NCBI GenBank assembly: GCA_001970855.1
Contig: LSSN01000156.1
Coordinates: 1 to 29,903 of the forward strand
DNA: 29,903 nucleotides
Direction of reading: 5' to 3'
Source: Smittium culicis
Lineage: Eukaryota; Kickxellomycota; Harpellomycetes; Harpellales; Legeriomycetaceae
Below the pieces are notes generated by a model, which saw only the letters and a list, made by a program, of their open reading frames with translations, had not been told where the DNA came from and made no database searches. A program made the translations under genes and the position numbers. Position 1 is the first letter of the stretch. Each line of letters starts with the position of its first letter. Of this stretch, positions 1 to 8,585 are shown one piece after another.

Positions 1-167
1 AACTACCAAAATTATCCAACCAAACGGCAAAAATATAAATCAATATAAGATAATAATAAATTATTGGATAGTAAATTATAAACATCCAATAACAAATGAA
101 TATAATATTACTAGTCCAATTATGATTTTTTATTAAGTTTAAGACTGCTTGCCCCGGAAAGGGTTAA
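1..167 (+). mobile_element. TTAA-flanked MITE, copy 1, left end cut by the window edge
   Basis: The right end reads CCCCGGAAAGGGTTAA at 152-167, matching the right termini of the complete copies at 4192-4387 and 4406-4601. The first bases (TACCAAAATTATCCAACCAA) align with the segment that follows the left terminus in those copies, so only about 30 bp are missing beyond the window. It shares its flanking TTAA (164-167) with the next copy. It has no coding capacity. Assignment to the piggyBac type rests on the TTAA flank and CCCTTT termini. Confidence 0.65.
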
Positions 168-356
168 CTCTTTCTGTGGTGGTAGACTATTTTTGACCCA
201 CCAGGTATAGCCAACAGCGTTCAATGAAAATCGATTAATTCCGACATTAAGAATTATTGGTTTATTATTGGATAATAGCAAATTTTAAATTTCATTATTA
301 ATATATTCGAGTCAATAAATTGATTTTTTCAAAGAGTGTTGTACGGGAAAGGTTAA
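164..356 (+). mobile_element. TTAA-flanked MITE, copy 2 (complete)
   Basis: The element begins TTAACTCTTTCTGTGGTGG and ends GTACGGGAAAGGTTAA, 193 bp including both TTAA sites. The inner block GGTAGACTATTTTTGA followed by TATAGCCAACAGCGTTCAAT is shared with the other copies. The termini are short imperfect inverted repeats (CTCTTTC against GGGAAAGG). No open frame is present. It abuts copy 1 through a single shared TTAA, as expected when one element inserts into the target site of another. Confidence 0.8.
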
Positions 357-1206
357 AGGCGTATATACAATAACATAATAAAAATTCAAATTGATTTTTT
401 TTTTAGTTTATTATGATCAATAGACCTTTTTCTATAAATAAAGCTCAATAGTACCAGTGTTTAATGTTTTTAATCTCCAGTCTCGCTTCTATTAATAACG
501 TTCATTAGAAATGCTATTTACTTAAATATCTATTAAACATATTAAGGTTCTTACTAAAGGAGTTGCTTTTTTGCAGCATAGTATCATTGAGCCACATATT
601 ATTAATTTAATATGACATTGGACGAATTCAGCATGAGGTTCTATTTTTAGTTTATTTTATATTTTAAAACTATTATATGCCAAATAAAATAGAATACACT
701 CTTCATTGGATGAAAAATAAATATGAAATTTATTGCACTCTAACTCATTTGTATAAGCGCTCTCTTAGTAAATAAACCCTAAACGTTATATGGAAACTAT
801 TTCAAGATTAGAGTATTTTCATATATATTTTTTCTACTCAAAATCTATGATTTTAATTTTAATCGCATTAAAAATAATCGTTGAAAATATTTTCCAATTT
901 AACTATAATTTAAAGATGCTTTAGCAAATGAAATAGCTAGTAAAAATAACTTTAGCTCTCAGAATAACCTATATAGTATATAATTGAATATATTTTACTT
1001 GTTATCCAGTAGTTATTTCAAACTAAAGTCAGATAGTATCATTTTAATAATATTTATTTTTATAAACTCTAGGCGCTTTTATTGTACATTAAAATTGAGA
1101 TCTGCTCGAAAAAAAAAATAAGATTAAAAATAATAATTTATAAATTGGAGTCCAATAAGAAAATATTCGGATTCATAAAAGAGAGTGGCGATTCTCTAAA
1201 GCCTTA
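357..1206. other. AT-rich spacer, no gene seen
   Basis: I see no long open frame, RNA gene or clear repeat here. The sequence is mostly A/T with short homopolymers. Confidence 0.6.
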
Positions 1207-1403
1207 TTAATTCTATCAGGGGCGGTTGGTTATTTTTGTTCCTCCTTAATTATCCAATAAATTAGAATATTGATAAAACAATATTCTATCATCAACAGTT
1301 ATTGGTTATATAATATTTTTAGTCAGTATTTTGTATATGTTTCTTGGATAAACCATTATGGGTTTATATTAGGCTAAAGAGTGTTGACCCCAGAAAGGGT
1401 TAA
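1207..1403 (+). mobile_element. TTAA-flanked MITE, copy 3 (diverged)
   Basis: Starts TTAATTCTATCAGGGGCGGTT and ends GACCCCAGAAAGGGTTAA, 197 bp including both TTAA sites. The GGGGCGGT..TATTTTTG block near the left end and the AAAGAGTGTTG segment before the right terminus match the other copies, while the middle has diverged. It has no coding capacity. Confidence 0.65.
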
Positions 1404-1836
1404 TTAGAGGATCTTGATATACTTTCTATAACATATAAACCATAATCACAATTAGTATTTGATGTAAATTTTTTTTTTTTTAAAAATCTAACCAGTTAAA
1501 ACTAACGTGATTTTAAATTATTTTATAATAAATAGTATATTCGTCACATTATTATTTTTAAACTTCTATTTATAAAAGCCATTAGGCTTTAGTCGCTATT
1601 TATAGTGAAAATTATTCGGAATATTTCCAGATTATCTGGGTTTGGGAGTTTTTATTCCTTTTAATGAGTATATACCATTTAATAACCTGAAAAAAAATCA
1701 GATTGAGGATTTATCCAAATAAGATCTAGAAGTATAAAAAGACAATATTAGTAGAATACAAGTCTGAGTCATAAATCGCATTAAAAACAGCACACACAAT
1801 TTTCAACTTTTATAAAAAAAATTCAACGGTTAAAAA
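1404..1836. other. AT-rich 5' flank of the SGNH gene
   Basis: The spacer holds the probable promoter of the downstream gene. No other gene or repeat is evident. Confidence 0.55.
1733..1740 (+). promoter_or_regulatory. Probable TATA box of the SGNH gene
   Basis: TATAAAAA lies 97 bp upstream of the ATG at 1837, inside a less uniform stretch. Spacing fits a Pol II core promoter with a leader of roughly 60-70 nt. In DNA this AT-rich, chance TATA motifs are common, so support is modest. Confidence 0.4.
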
Positions 1837-2928
1837 ATGAAATTTGAAATATTTTGCTCATTTTCAGTAATTGCACTTACTTCGGTATTTGCAGCACCAC
1901 CATCTATGATTGCTTTCGGAGATAATCTAATAACATTCGACGACTATAGCAATGCTGACTCTGATATGCCCTACTATAAAGGAGGAAGAACAAATGGTCC
2001 AGTATGGAGTCAGTATGCCTCTTACTTTTCTGGAAGAAAGCTTATTAGTTATGCTGTTTCAAACTCAGTTTCAAATAACACATTCATCCTGCAAAATGCT
2101 AATGTTACTGTAGAAGCTCAGAGCTTTATTGAACAAGTCGACTCGTATAAAAAAACATTCGATGGTATTAATAAGGACGGTATAGCAAACGATACAGTAA
2201 TAATTTCTGCTGGCTTTAATGATATAATGCTTCTTCAAGAAAAAATAATTAAAAATCCGCCAAAGTATCTCAATGTTGTAGATAAAATAGCAGATACAAT
2301 TATTGAAGGTATTACCAAGCTAGAGGACATGGGATACCTTAACTTTATTGTAACTACTATCCCAAGATTCTCTATTCTTCCAAAGTTTGCAAGCTTACCT
2401 TCTAGAACAGGTTTAGGACTAGACTATGTGACAGATTATGTTAATATTAAATTATTGCGCTATCTTTATGGGAATAAATATAGCAAATCAAAAACTAGAA
2501 AAAACTTCGTTTTGGACTTTTTTGGATTTAACAACAACTATATGGTTGAGAAAAAAATGCTCAAGTTAGTCGGAGTGACTAATTATGGTTCAGCTTGCTA
2601 TAGCGCAAAATCCAATTCAACAATCCTTCCAACATGTAAAGATCCACGAAATTTCTTCTTCTTCGATGACATCAATCCAACTACAGTTATTCACGCATTA
2701 TACGGCGCCATAACGTCTGATGTTCTAAATGGAAAGAGTTTCATCTTTACAAATAGCTATTACAAAAAAATGATTGATAGATATAGCATTAATAGCATAT
2801 ACACTAACAGCACTGATAACAACTATCTTAACTCCACAGTAATAAATGCTATCGAAGAACTCAGCATGAACCGTATGCAAGCTGTCCAGGCTTCACAGAC
2901 AATCTTTGAAGAAAAAAACCAATTATAA
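1837..2928 (+). CDS. Secreted GDSL/SGNH-hydrolase-fold protein, predicted catalytically dead
   Basis: The 363-residue product starts with a signal peptide (residues 1-19/20, hydrophobic VIALTSVFA then A-P-P). The fold follows the fungal GDSL esterase/lipase pattern: block I at 27-30, the YYKGGRTNGPVW segment at 46-57, block III (AGFND, 125-129), a probable disulfide pair Cys254/Cys267, and block V at 277-286. Active members have G-D-S in block I, a glycine in block II and D-x-x-H in block V. Here block I is F-G-D-N (Asn30, codon AAT), block II reads YAVSNSVSNN with no glycine, and block V is D-D-I-N-P-T (Asn280, codon AAT). Catalytic Ser and His are therefore both Asn, yet the frame is intact and several N-glycosylation sequons are present. 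That suggests a retained non-enzymatic secreted protein, for example glycan or lipid binding, rather than a decaying gene, but recent loss cannot be excluded. No intron is needed; AATAAA lies at 2984-2989. Confidence 0.85.
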   Translation: MKFEIFCSFSVIALTSVFAAPPSMIAFGDNLITFDDYSNADSDMPYYKGGRTNGPVWSQYASYFSGRKLISYAVSNSVSNNTFILQNANVTVEAQSFIEQVDSYKKTFDGINKDGIANDTVIISAGFNDIMLLQEKIIKNPPKYLNVVDKIADTIIEGITKLEDMGYLNFIVTTIPRFSILPKFASLPSRTGLGLDYVTDYVNIKLLRYLYGNKYSKSKTRKNFVLDFFGFNNNYMVEKKMLKLVGVTNYGSACYSAKSNSTILPTCKDPRNFFFFDDINPTTVIHALYGAITSDVLNGKSFIFTNSYYKKMIDRYSINSIYTNSTDNNYLNSTVINAIEELSMNRMQAVQASQTIFEEKNQL

Positions 2929-4191
2929 AGCCATCAGTTATAATAGTAGATCACTTTCTTTAGTATATTTTATATTATAACAAAATAAACTATAATTGCA
3001 CACTATTACTAAACCTGCTAACATTTTTGTAAAAAAAATATCATCAATAAAAAGATATTTTCAAGTCTTTTTGCAAAATATAATAAATTGGAATAAAATA
3101 ATTTTTTAGTTATCTATTTTAGTAAGAAACAAAAACATTGTAAATTTTTTATTAAATGAACCAATTAAACTCAAAAATGATATTTTTATGATAAAATGAA
3201 TATAAAAGTTATTAAAAAAATGCAAGTATCCATCTAATTACTATTCTATAAATTTAATTATAGGAATATAAGTATTTATATTTGAATGCGAATGCGAATT
3301 TTATTACGATTAAATATAATTTTATTTAGAATCTGATTGATTGAGTCATTTTACAGACCATCAAAAAATAGCATAAAAAACCGATAAAGTGATTCAACAA
3401 CAGAAAAAAGGTGATAAAGCGCTATTAACCAAAACACTCTGAGACAAAAAAAAAGCGCTATTTACCAACAAAATAAGCCTATCAAATTTAGAATTTAAGT
3501 GCTTAGAAAAATATAAATTTCACTTGTGTACAGCCAAAAATATTAACCAGTTATCTGTTCAATTCAGAAGCAATTAGTTACTTTTTTTTTTTTTTTTAAA
3601 CTAGCAATTAGTTACGATCAATTTTTCTCTTGTATCAGAACTTCTACATATTTTTATAGTTTATATATTACGATTAAAATATTAGATATAGAATTTTATG
3701 TTTTTTTTTTTATATTTACGACAAAAATAGTTAATGACTATATTTGGTTTTAAAAATCGGTCAGATAATAACTCTGAAGTTATTATATATAAGTAATATT
3801 TTTGGAAACGGGTTTATGTAACCAGAATGAAATTTCAATGACCTTAGCTCAAGTAGAAATTTTAGTTGAATTTATTAAAATTAATACATGTTTTTGAAAG
3901 AATAAAATCATCGCTTTCGTGATAAAATGCTCTGGAAATAATTTAAAATGATATTCACTATCTTCTTTGACGATTACATATTTTTATTTGCTTAAAATTT
4001 TTATTTGTTTAAAATTTTTATTCTGCCAGTAGTATTTATATATTTGAATTAAAACAATCTATAAATTATTTAGTTGGAAAATATTTGAATGCTAAAAAAA
4101 CACTAGTAGTCTATGAAAGCTAAAATTACAAAATTTCACAAAGCGTCGTATAAACCTCAATGGATAAATTAAAATACAGGAAAGATTTTCT
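2929..4191. other. AT-rich spacer with minor direct repeats
   Basis: No gene seen. It carries a direct repeat AAAGCGCTATT[A/T]ACCAA at 3416-3432 and 3452-3468, a 17-bp tandem duplication (TTTTTATTTG[C/T]TTAAAA) near 3980-4015, and the poly-T insertion listed separately. Confidence 0.6.
3569..3615 (-). repeat. Poly-T tract flanked by 13-bp direct repeats
   Basis: AGCAATTAGTTAC occurs at 3569-3581 and again at 3603-3615. Between them lie 16 T followed by AAACT. Read on the minus strand this is AGTTT plus a 16-A tail between perfect 13-bp duplications, the form left by target-primed insertion of a poly(A) transcript that was almost wholly 5'-truncated. A simple local duplication around a T tract is the alternative. 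Confidence 0.5.
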
Positions 4192-4387
4192 TTAACCCTT
4201 TCCCGGGCGGTAGACTATTTTTGTTTACCAAATATAGCCAACAAAATTAAGTTAAAATACTTCAATTCTGAGGCTTCAAGAAATATTGATATATTTTAAA
4301 ATAATAAAAAATAATAAATCTGCTTATAAATCATAAACGAAACATAAAATTGATTTTTTTAAATAGTGCTGGTCCGGAAAGGGTTAA
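4192..4387 (+). mobile_element. TTAA-flanked MITE, copy 4 (complete, best left end)
   Basis: Begins TTAACCCTTTCCCGGGCGGT and ends GTCCGGAAAGGGTTAA, 196 bp including both TTAA sites. The outermost CCCTTTCC is a perfect inverted repeat with GGAAAGGG. TTAA duplications plus C-C-Y-T termini are the known hallmark of piggyBac-superfamily elements; the small size and lack of any frame make this a non-autonomous MITE. The body is about 80% A+T. Confidence 0.85.
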
Positions 4388-4405
4388 AAATACCTGTCTC
4401 TTTCG

Positions 4406-4601
4406 TTAATCCTTTCATAGGAGGTGTACTGTTTTTGATCCACTAAATATAACCAACAGCGTTCAATTAAAATACTTTAATTCCAAAGCCTTAAGAAGTA
4501 TTGGTTTTTTCTAAATAACAGCAAATAATAAACTTGCTTGTAAATCATAAACGAATCATTAAATACATTTTTATAAAGACTAATGTACGGGAAAGGGTTA
4601 A
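4406..4601 (+). mobile_element. TTAA-flanked MITE, copy 5 (complete)
   Basis: Begins TTAATCCTTTCATAGGAGGT and ends GTACGGGAAAGGGTTAA, 196 bp. It lies 18 bp downstream of copy 4 in the same orientation. The inner TATAACCAACAGCGTTCAAT segment is nearly identical to copy 2 and the last 20 bp resemble copies 2 and 4. Confidence 0.8.
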
Positions 4602-6322
4602 GGCATTCAGGTTTCAATTGTTGAAATGACTATACCCTTTGTTTAATTTTAATTGTCTTATATTTTATAATGATAATTATCATTAAAAAAAGATTACATT
4701 GCAACAATGCATTATTAAATAAACAAATGAAATTGATAGGAACTAAATAACCTAAAGATTTAACGCAGTTTTGTACTATTACTATTTCTCAAATTTGGTT
4801 ACTCTATCAATGATAAGGATTTTGAAAATGCTTGTGGAAAATTAATCATAAATAATTTCATTCAATTCCATTGTAGTTTTCAATGTATAAAGAACAATTG
4901 TAACTAGATAAGTGCAAGGTACCTAGCTAGGACAGGATGTATTTTTTTTTTAATTTCTTTAAATAAATTCTTTTTATGCTCATGTACAATTAAAAGAATG
5001 ACACAGTAATAAGAATCAAACTATGTGCAAGTATTTTGAAATGATTTTTACAATATCTTTTAATTTTAATTCGTCTATTTGTGTTGTGGCTTTTCAAGAA
5101 AATATAAAATATTTAGGCTTTCAGTGAATTATCATTTAGCCATTAGAGTCCAAATATTACCACCATTAAACACTCCTAGAATAGTAAATTTCATACAGAT
5201 ATAAACTTATTCGTTTATTTGATAACTATAACATACAAAAAAGCAAATTAAAAACGTTTCGAATTTTTATTTAGTTGTGTTTTTAAGATTTAGCACCAAT
5301 TCTTAAAGTATAGTCGAGTACACAATGAGTATAAATAAAAAAAATGTACCTCAAGTTGGGAAAATCAGAATTTAGTTATAAATAAAAATCGCCAATGTTC
5401 AGCGAGTCTTTTTTAATTGCTTTTTCTTTATTAATCAGAGCTAAATTAATTGTAAATAAAGTTACTCGAGTAAGTAAAAGAAACGTTTAACTAAAGATTC
5501 CCAACGCAAAAGCCTATCCGAATAGTTTTTGTTAAATGAATTATTCATTCCAATACTTTAATACACAAAATTTATGAAGAAAATAAAAAGTCTCATGCAA
5601 CTATCCATATTTGTTACGTTTAGAGAGCATCGATTCTAATTGCTAGAATAATAAATCAAACAAACATTTTATTTTACATTATACATACCAATCATTTTAA
5701 TAAATGTATTTGGATTCCATAAAATGAATTTGATATTATGCTTTGATGTAGAAAAAAATTAGAATACAAAATCATGATTAGAAATCTTAATAAAAACGAA
5801 CCTTTTTCAAGTTTTTAGATACATCAATACTAACTTATTCTTTAAAAAAAAACTCCTAGCGTTCTTAATTCTAGAAGTTGGATTTATTCCTAATTTATTA
5901 TCGAAATTAACATTTTAAACGTATTATTATTCGCGTTTTATTAAATTTATAAGCTAATATATATTCTATTTAGACAAGATTGATTAATTAGCTTTACCAA
6001 GTTGTATTCTTTAGCAATCCAGGAGACCAATTTTGAATAATATAGACATTCCTGGCCCAAGGTACGCTATGACTAATAAATATAATTTATTCGCATTTAG
6101 AAAAATAATTGCTTTATGAAGCAGTACCAAAATACTCAATGAGTATAATCCATATAAAATTATAATATCAAGATTTATTTTTATTTTTAAAAAGAATGCA
6201 AAGGTTTTAAACAGAATATTTTTTTATAAAAATAATGATTTTGGAAAGGGTTTTTTATTTATATAGATAATTTCTGACAAACGAATAGAGGGCAATCCGA
6301 ATTATTTCTTTTCTTTCTTGAG
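4602..6322. other. AT-rich spacer upstream of the 689-aa gene
   Basis: No gene found. A short open stretch at 6004-6052 ends in a possible donor (AAG/GTACGC) but joins to no convincing exon. A TATA-like TTTATATA sits at 6258-6265, about 60 bp before the ATG at 6323. Confidence 0.5.
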
Positions 6323-8392
6323 ATGGAGACACATCAAAGGAAGCTAAATGTATTTGCGACAGTGAATAAGAGCTCAAAGGAGTGTATTGGTTCAGGTGAA
6401 ATGAAAGATAGCTTAGCATCGTACAGAAGAGATACTGGTACGGAAGGTGAAGAAAATGGTGACAGAGGAAAAATCAATAAATACCAATCAGTTGCAGGAG
6501 GACTGAATGAATATTATGACCGGGGAGTAAGTACAGTATCCGCTAAGAGCAGATATGGTGGATATGACGATGTAGTCCGTGGTGGTGGTGGAGGTGGGAT
6601 TACAAAAGCAGAAAAAGCTGGGATTAGAAATGAAAAAGTCCAGGGAAAATCTGGAGAAAATGTTGAAGGAATAAACGATTCTAATCACAATATTCAAACT
6701 GATAAGAATGAATGTCGATCTAGTAATGAGTTTGAAGATATTTTCGAATCGATATTGAGGTGCTGTTTCGAATGGGAATTGGGCGAGGCCTATAGCAAGA
6801 AAAATTATTCAGAGTATTTCAAGAGCTATTACCCAAGAGATAAGAGAGCTAGAACTAGCTACGCTAAAGCGTTTGAAGATTTTAACAACAGCGATAACAT
6901 TAAGAGGAATATATACAGCGGTGGGTTATTGGTATATAATAGCTATGATGCCGAGACAATTGTTGAAAAGAATGGTAGAACATATCGTGATTGCCATAGT
7001 AGCGTAATTGGAACAAAAGCTGGATCGGCAAGAGATTCGATAGCTGATGAAGGTTTTGACAATTGTAATGGGAAGGAATATTTAGTAGAAAGATTTACTA
7101 GTGGCTATTATCGGAAGGAGCCAAACTCCAGCTCAAAAGTGACATTAGTTTCGAGAGATTTGTCTATTCAACCAGAAACCAGCGAATCTTCGAATAGGGA
7201 CTTTATCTGCTTGGATATAGATTTGAATGCAAGGAACGGGAATGTTGGTAAATTTAGTTATGATGATGACAGCTATGACGATGACGATGATATGCCAATA
7301 TTTACAAAGCATAGCGGAACTTTTAACACAAAGAATAGTGGTTCAAGTCTTTTGGATAAACTGAAAGCTAATAGCTACGGGACGAGTAATATCCTTGAGA
7401 TTGATGATTCGGACTTTTTGGAAGCATCAGATAATAACGATGAAGTTCCATCCATTTTTAAAAACTTTGAAGAAGTTAATAGCAAGATATTGTACAACCG
7501 AGACGCTGGTTCAGACGATTCGATTAATATACTTGCTGAGGCGAGGAACGTCGATAAAGCAATCCAGATAGGAAATCTGGAGAAAACCAAGTACAGTGAT
7601 AATATGGTGGGTAAAAGCAACTGGAGCACCAATTGTGCGCTCGATTTGCTGAACGACATTAACCGAAAAGCGTTCAAGAGCTTTGAGCAGGACTCGAAGA
7701 ATCATTTGGGGAAACCTGGGACTGACGAGTATCTAGGTATGAATGTATCGCAGTACTCATTTATGTCGGCTCTGTCGAATTCTACTGGAACCACAGCGCC
7801 AATATTTGCGAGCGAAGTTGGGCAAAACTGGGCCGGTGGTGAAAAGACTGAAGCAGTAGAGTTGAAGTATGTTAACAGCGGTAGCAGTTCATATAACAAA
7901 AAGATCAACAGGTATTATAGGCCAGGAGGAAATTATGATAGTTTACTTAAACTGGAATCCAAAATGCATGAAAGACTTGGGGGTAGCAAGAACATAGTAG
8001 ATGGTGACCTGATGGAATCGAAGAAGAGCGGTGTAGGAAAGTTTTTAAAAAAGACAGGCAATTACCTGAAAACAAGAGGATCAATTATATTCAATAAGCA
8101 GCAGGAAGACACAGATTCTGATATATTCAACGGTGATAAAGGAGTAGTTAAAAACAGAAAATCGCGCGTGCTTAGTAACTTCCGTAGCAGTATTGACTTT
8201 AGTAAAGTTATTCGCAGCGATTGGGAAAAAACGGACATTGAGCCTACTAAATCGTTGCGTAAAGGGCATAAGTCTATGCTGAACTTTAACAAATTTAAAA
8301 GCGACGCGAATATAAACTTTAAGAAGGAAAAGTTGGTTGACGGTCGTAGCGGGATTGTTAAATCATTATTTAAGATTATTAACATTAAATAA
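6323..8392 (+). CDS. Unrecognised 689-residue hydrophilic protein
   Basis: I do not recognise this protein. The intronless frame has higher G+C than its surroundings and ordinary codon use, so it is very probably real. An in-frame TGA lies about 45 bp before the ATG, which supports this start if there is no 5' intron. It has no signal peptide or membrane segment. Visible features: a Gly-6 run at 87-92; a more globular-looking segment at 137-185 (FEDIFESILRCCFEWELGEA then Tyr-rich); a second ordered patch near 200-225; an acidic run at 313-323 (Asp-rich); and a Lys/Arg-rich C-terminal region from about 590 to 689 with several K-F/L-L-K patches. Most of the rest is Ser/Asn/Asp-rich and probably disordered. 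The layout, acidic middle and basic tail around short ordered patches, suits a nuclear or scaffold protein, but that is inference. It converges tail-to-tail with ypt7, 193 bp away. Confidence 0.8.
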   Translation: METHQRKLNVFATVNKSSKECIGSGEMKDSLASYRRDTGTEGEENGDRGKINKYQSVAGGLNEYYDRGVSTVSAKSRYGGYDDVVRGGGGGGITKAEKAGIRNEKVQGKSGENVEGINDSNHNIQTDKNECRSSNEFEDIFESILRCCFEWELGEAYSKKNYSEYFKSYYPRDKRARTSYAKAFEDFNNSDNIKRNIYSGGLLVYNSYDAETIVEKNGRTYRDCHSSVIGTKAGSARDSIADEGFDNCNGKEYLVERFTSGYYRKEPNSSSKVTLVSRDLSIQPETSESSNRDFICLDIDLNARNGNVGKFSYDDDSYDDDDDMPIFTKHSGTFNTKNSGSSLLDKLKANSYGTSNILEIDDSDFLEASDNNDEVPSIFKNFEEVNSKILYNRDAGSDDSINILAEARNVDKAIQIGNLEKTKYSDNMVGKSNWSTNCALDLLNDINRKAFKSFEQDSKNHLGKPGTDEYLGMNVSQYSFMSALSNSTGTTAPIFASEVGQNWAGGEKTEAVELKYVNSGSSSYNKKINRYYRPGGNYDSLLKLESKMHERLGGSKNIVDGDLMESKKSGVGKFLKKTGNYLKTRGSIIFNKQQEDTDSDIFNGDKGVVKNRKSRVLSNFRSSIDFSKVIRSDWEKTDIEPTKSLRKGHKSMLNFNKFKSDANINFKKEKLVDGRSGIVKSLFKIINIK

Positions 8393-8585
8393 AACCAAAA
8401 GCTAAATGGTGGTTGTTGGGAATATCGCAGCTTAATTAACGTCTACAAGTCCTAATAATTTTATTACTTTAAATACTTTTATTTTTTTAGCAGAAAGAAT
8501 TAATAAAGTGATCTATTTTATTAATTATATCAATAAAAGAGAAAAAAAAATATTTAGTTAAGTGGAATATTTAAAGGAGTAAAGT
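8393..8585. other. Convergent intergenic region
   Basis: This 193-bp gap lies between the 3' ends of the 689-aa gene (+) and ypt7 (-). AATAAA-like signals occur on the plus strand (overlapping the stop, near 8387, and near 8502). The short gap means the two 3' UTRs probably overlap or abut. Confidence 0.5.

Noticed and set aside
6004..6062. Upstream coding exon of the 689-aa gene (AG/CAATCC...CCCAAG/GTACGC).
   Set aside because: No acceptor near 6300 joins it in frame to the long ORF, and an in-frame TGA precedes the ATG at 6323.
6050..6254. Possible eighth, very degenerate MITE ending GGAAAGGGTT just upstream of the 689-aa gene.
   Set aside because: Only the right end and a few bases near GGTACGCTAT resemble the family and no TTAA flanks are present, so it cannot be told from chance.
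7375..8385. Several minus-strand frames of 60-107 codons opposite the 689-aa gene.
   Set aside because: They are antisense shadows of a long gene with clearly better coding character and have no recognisable motifs.
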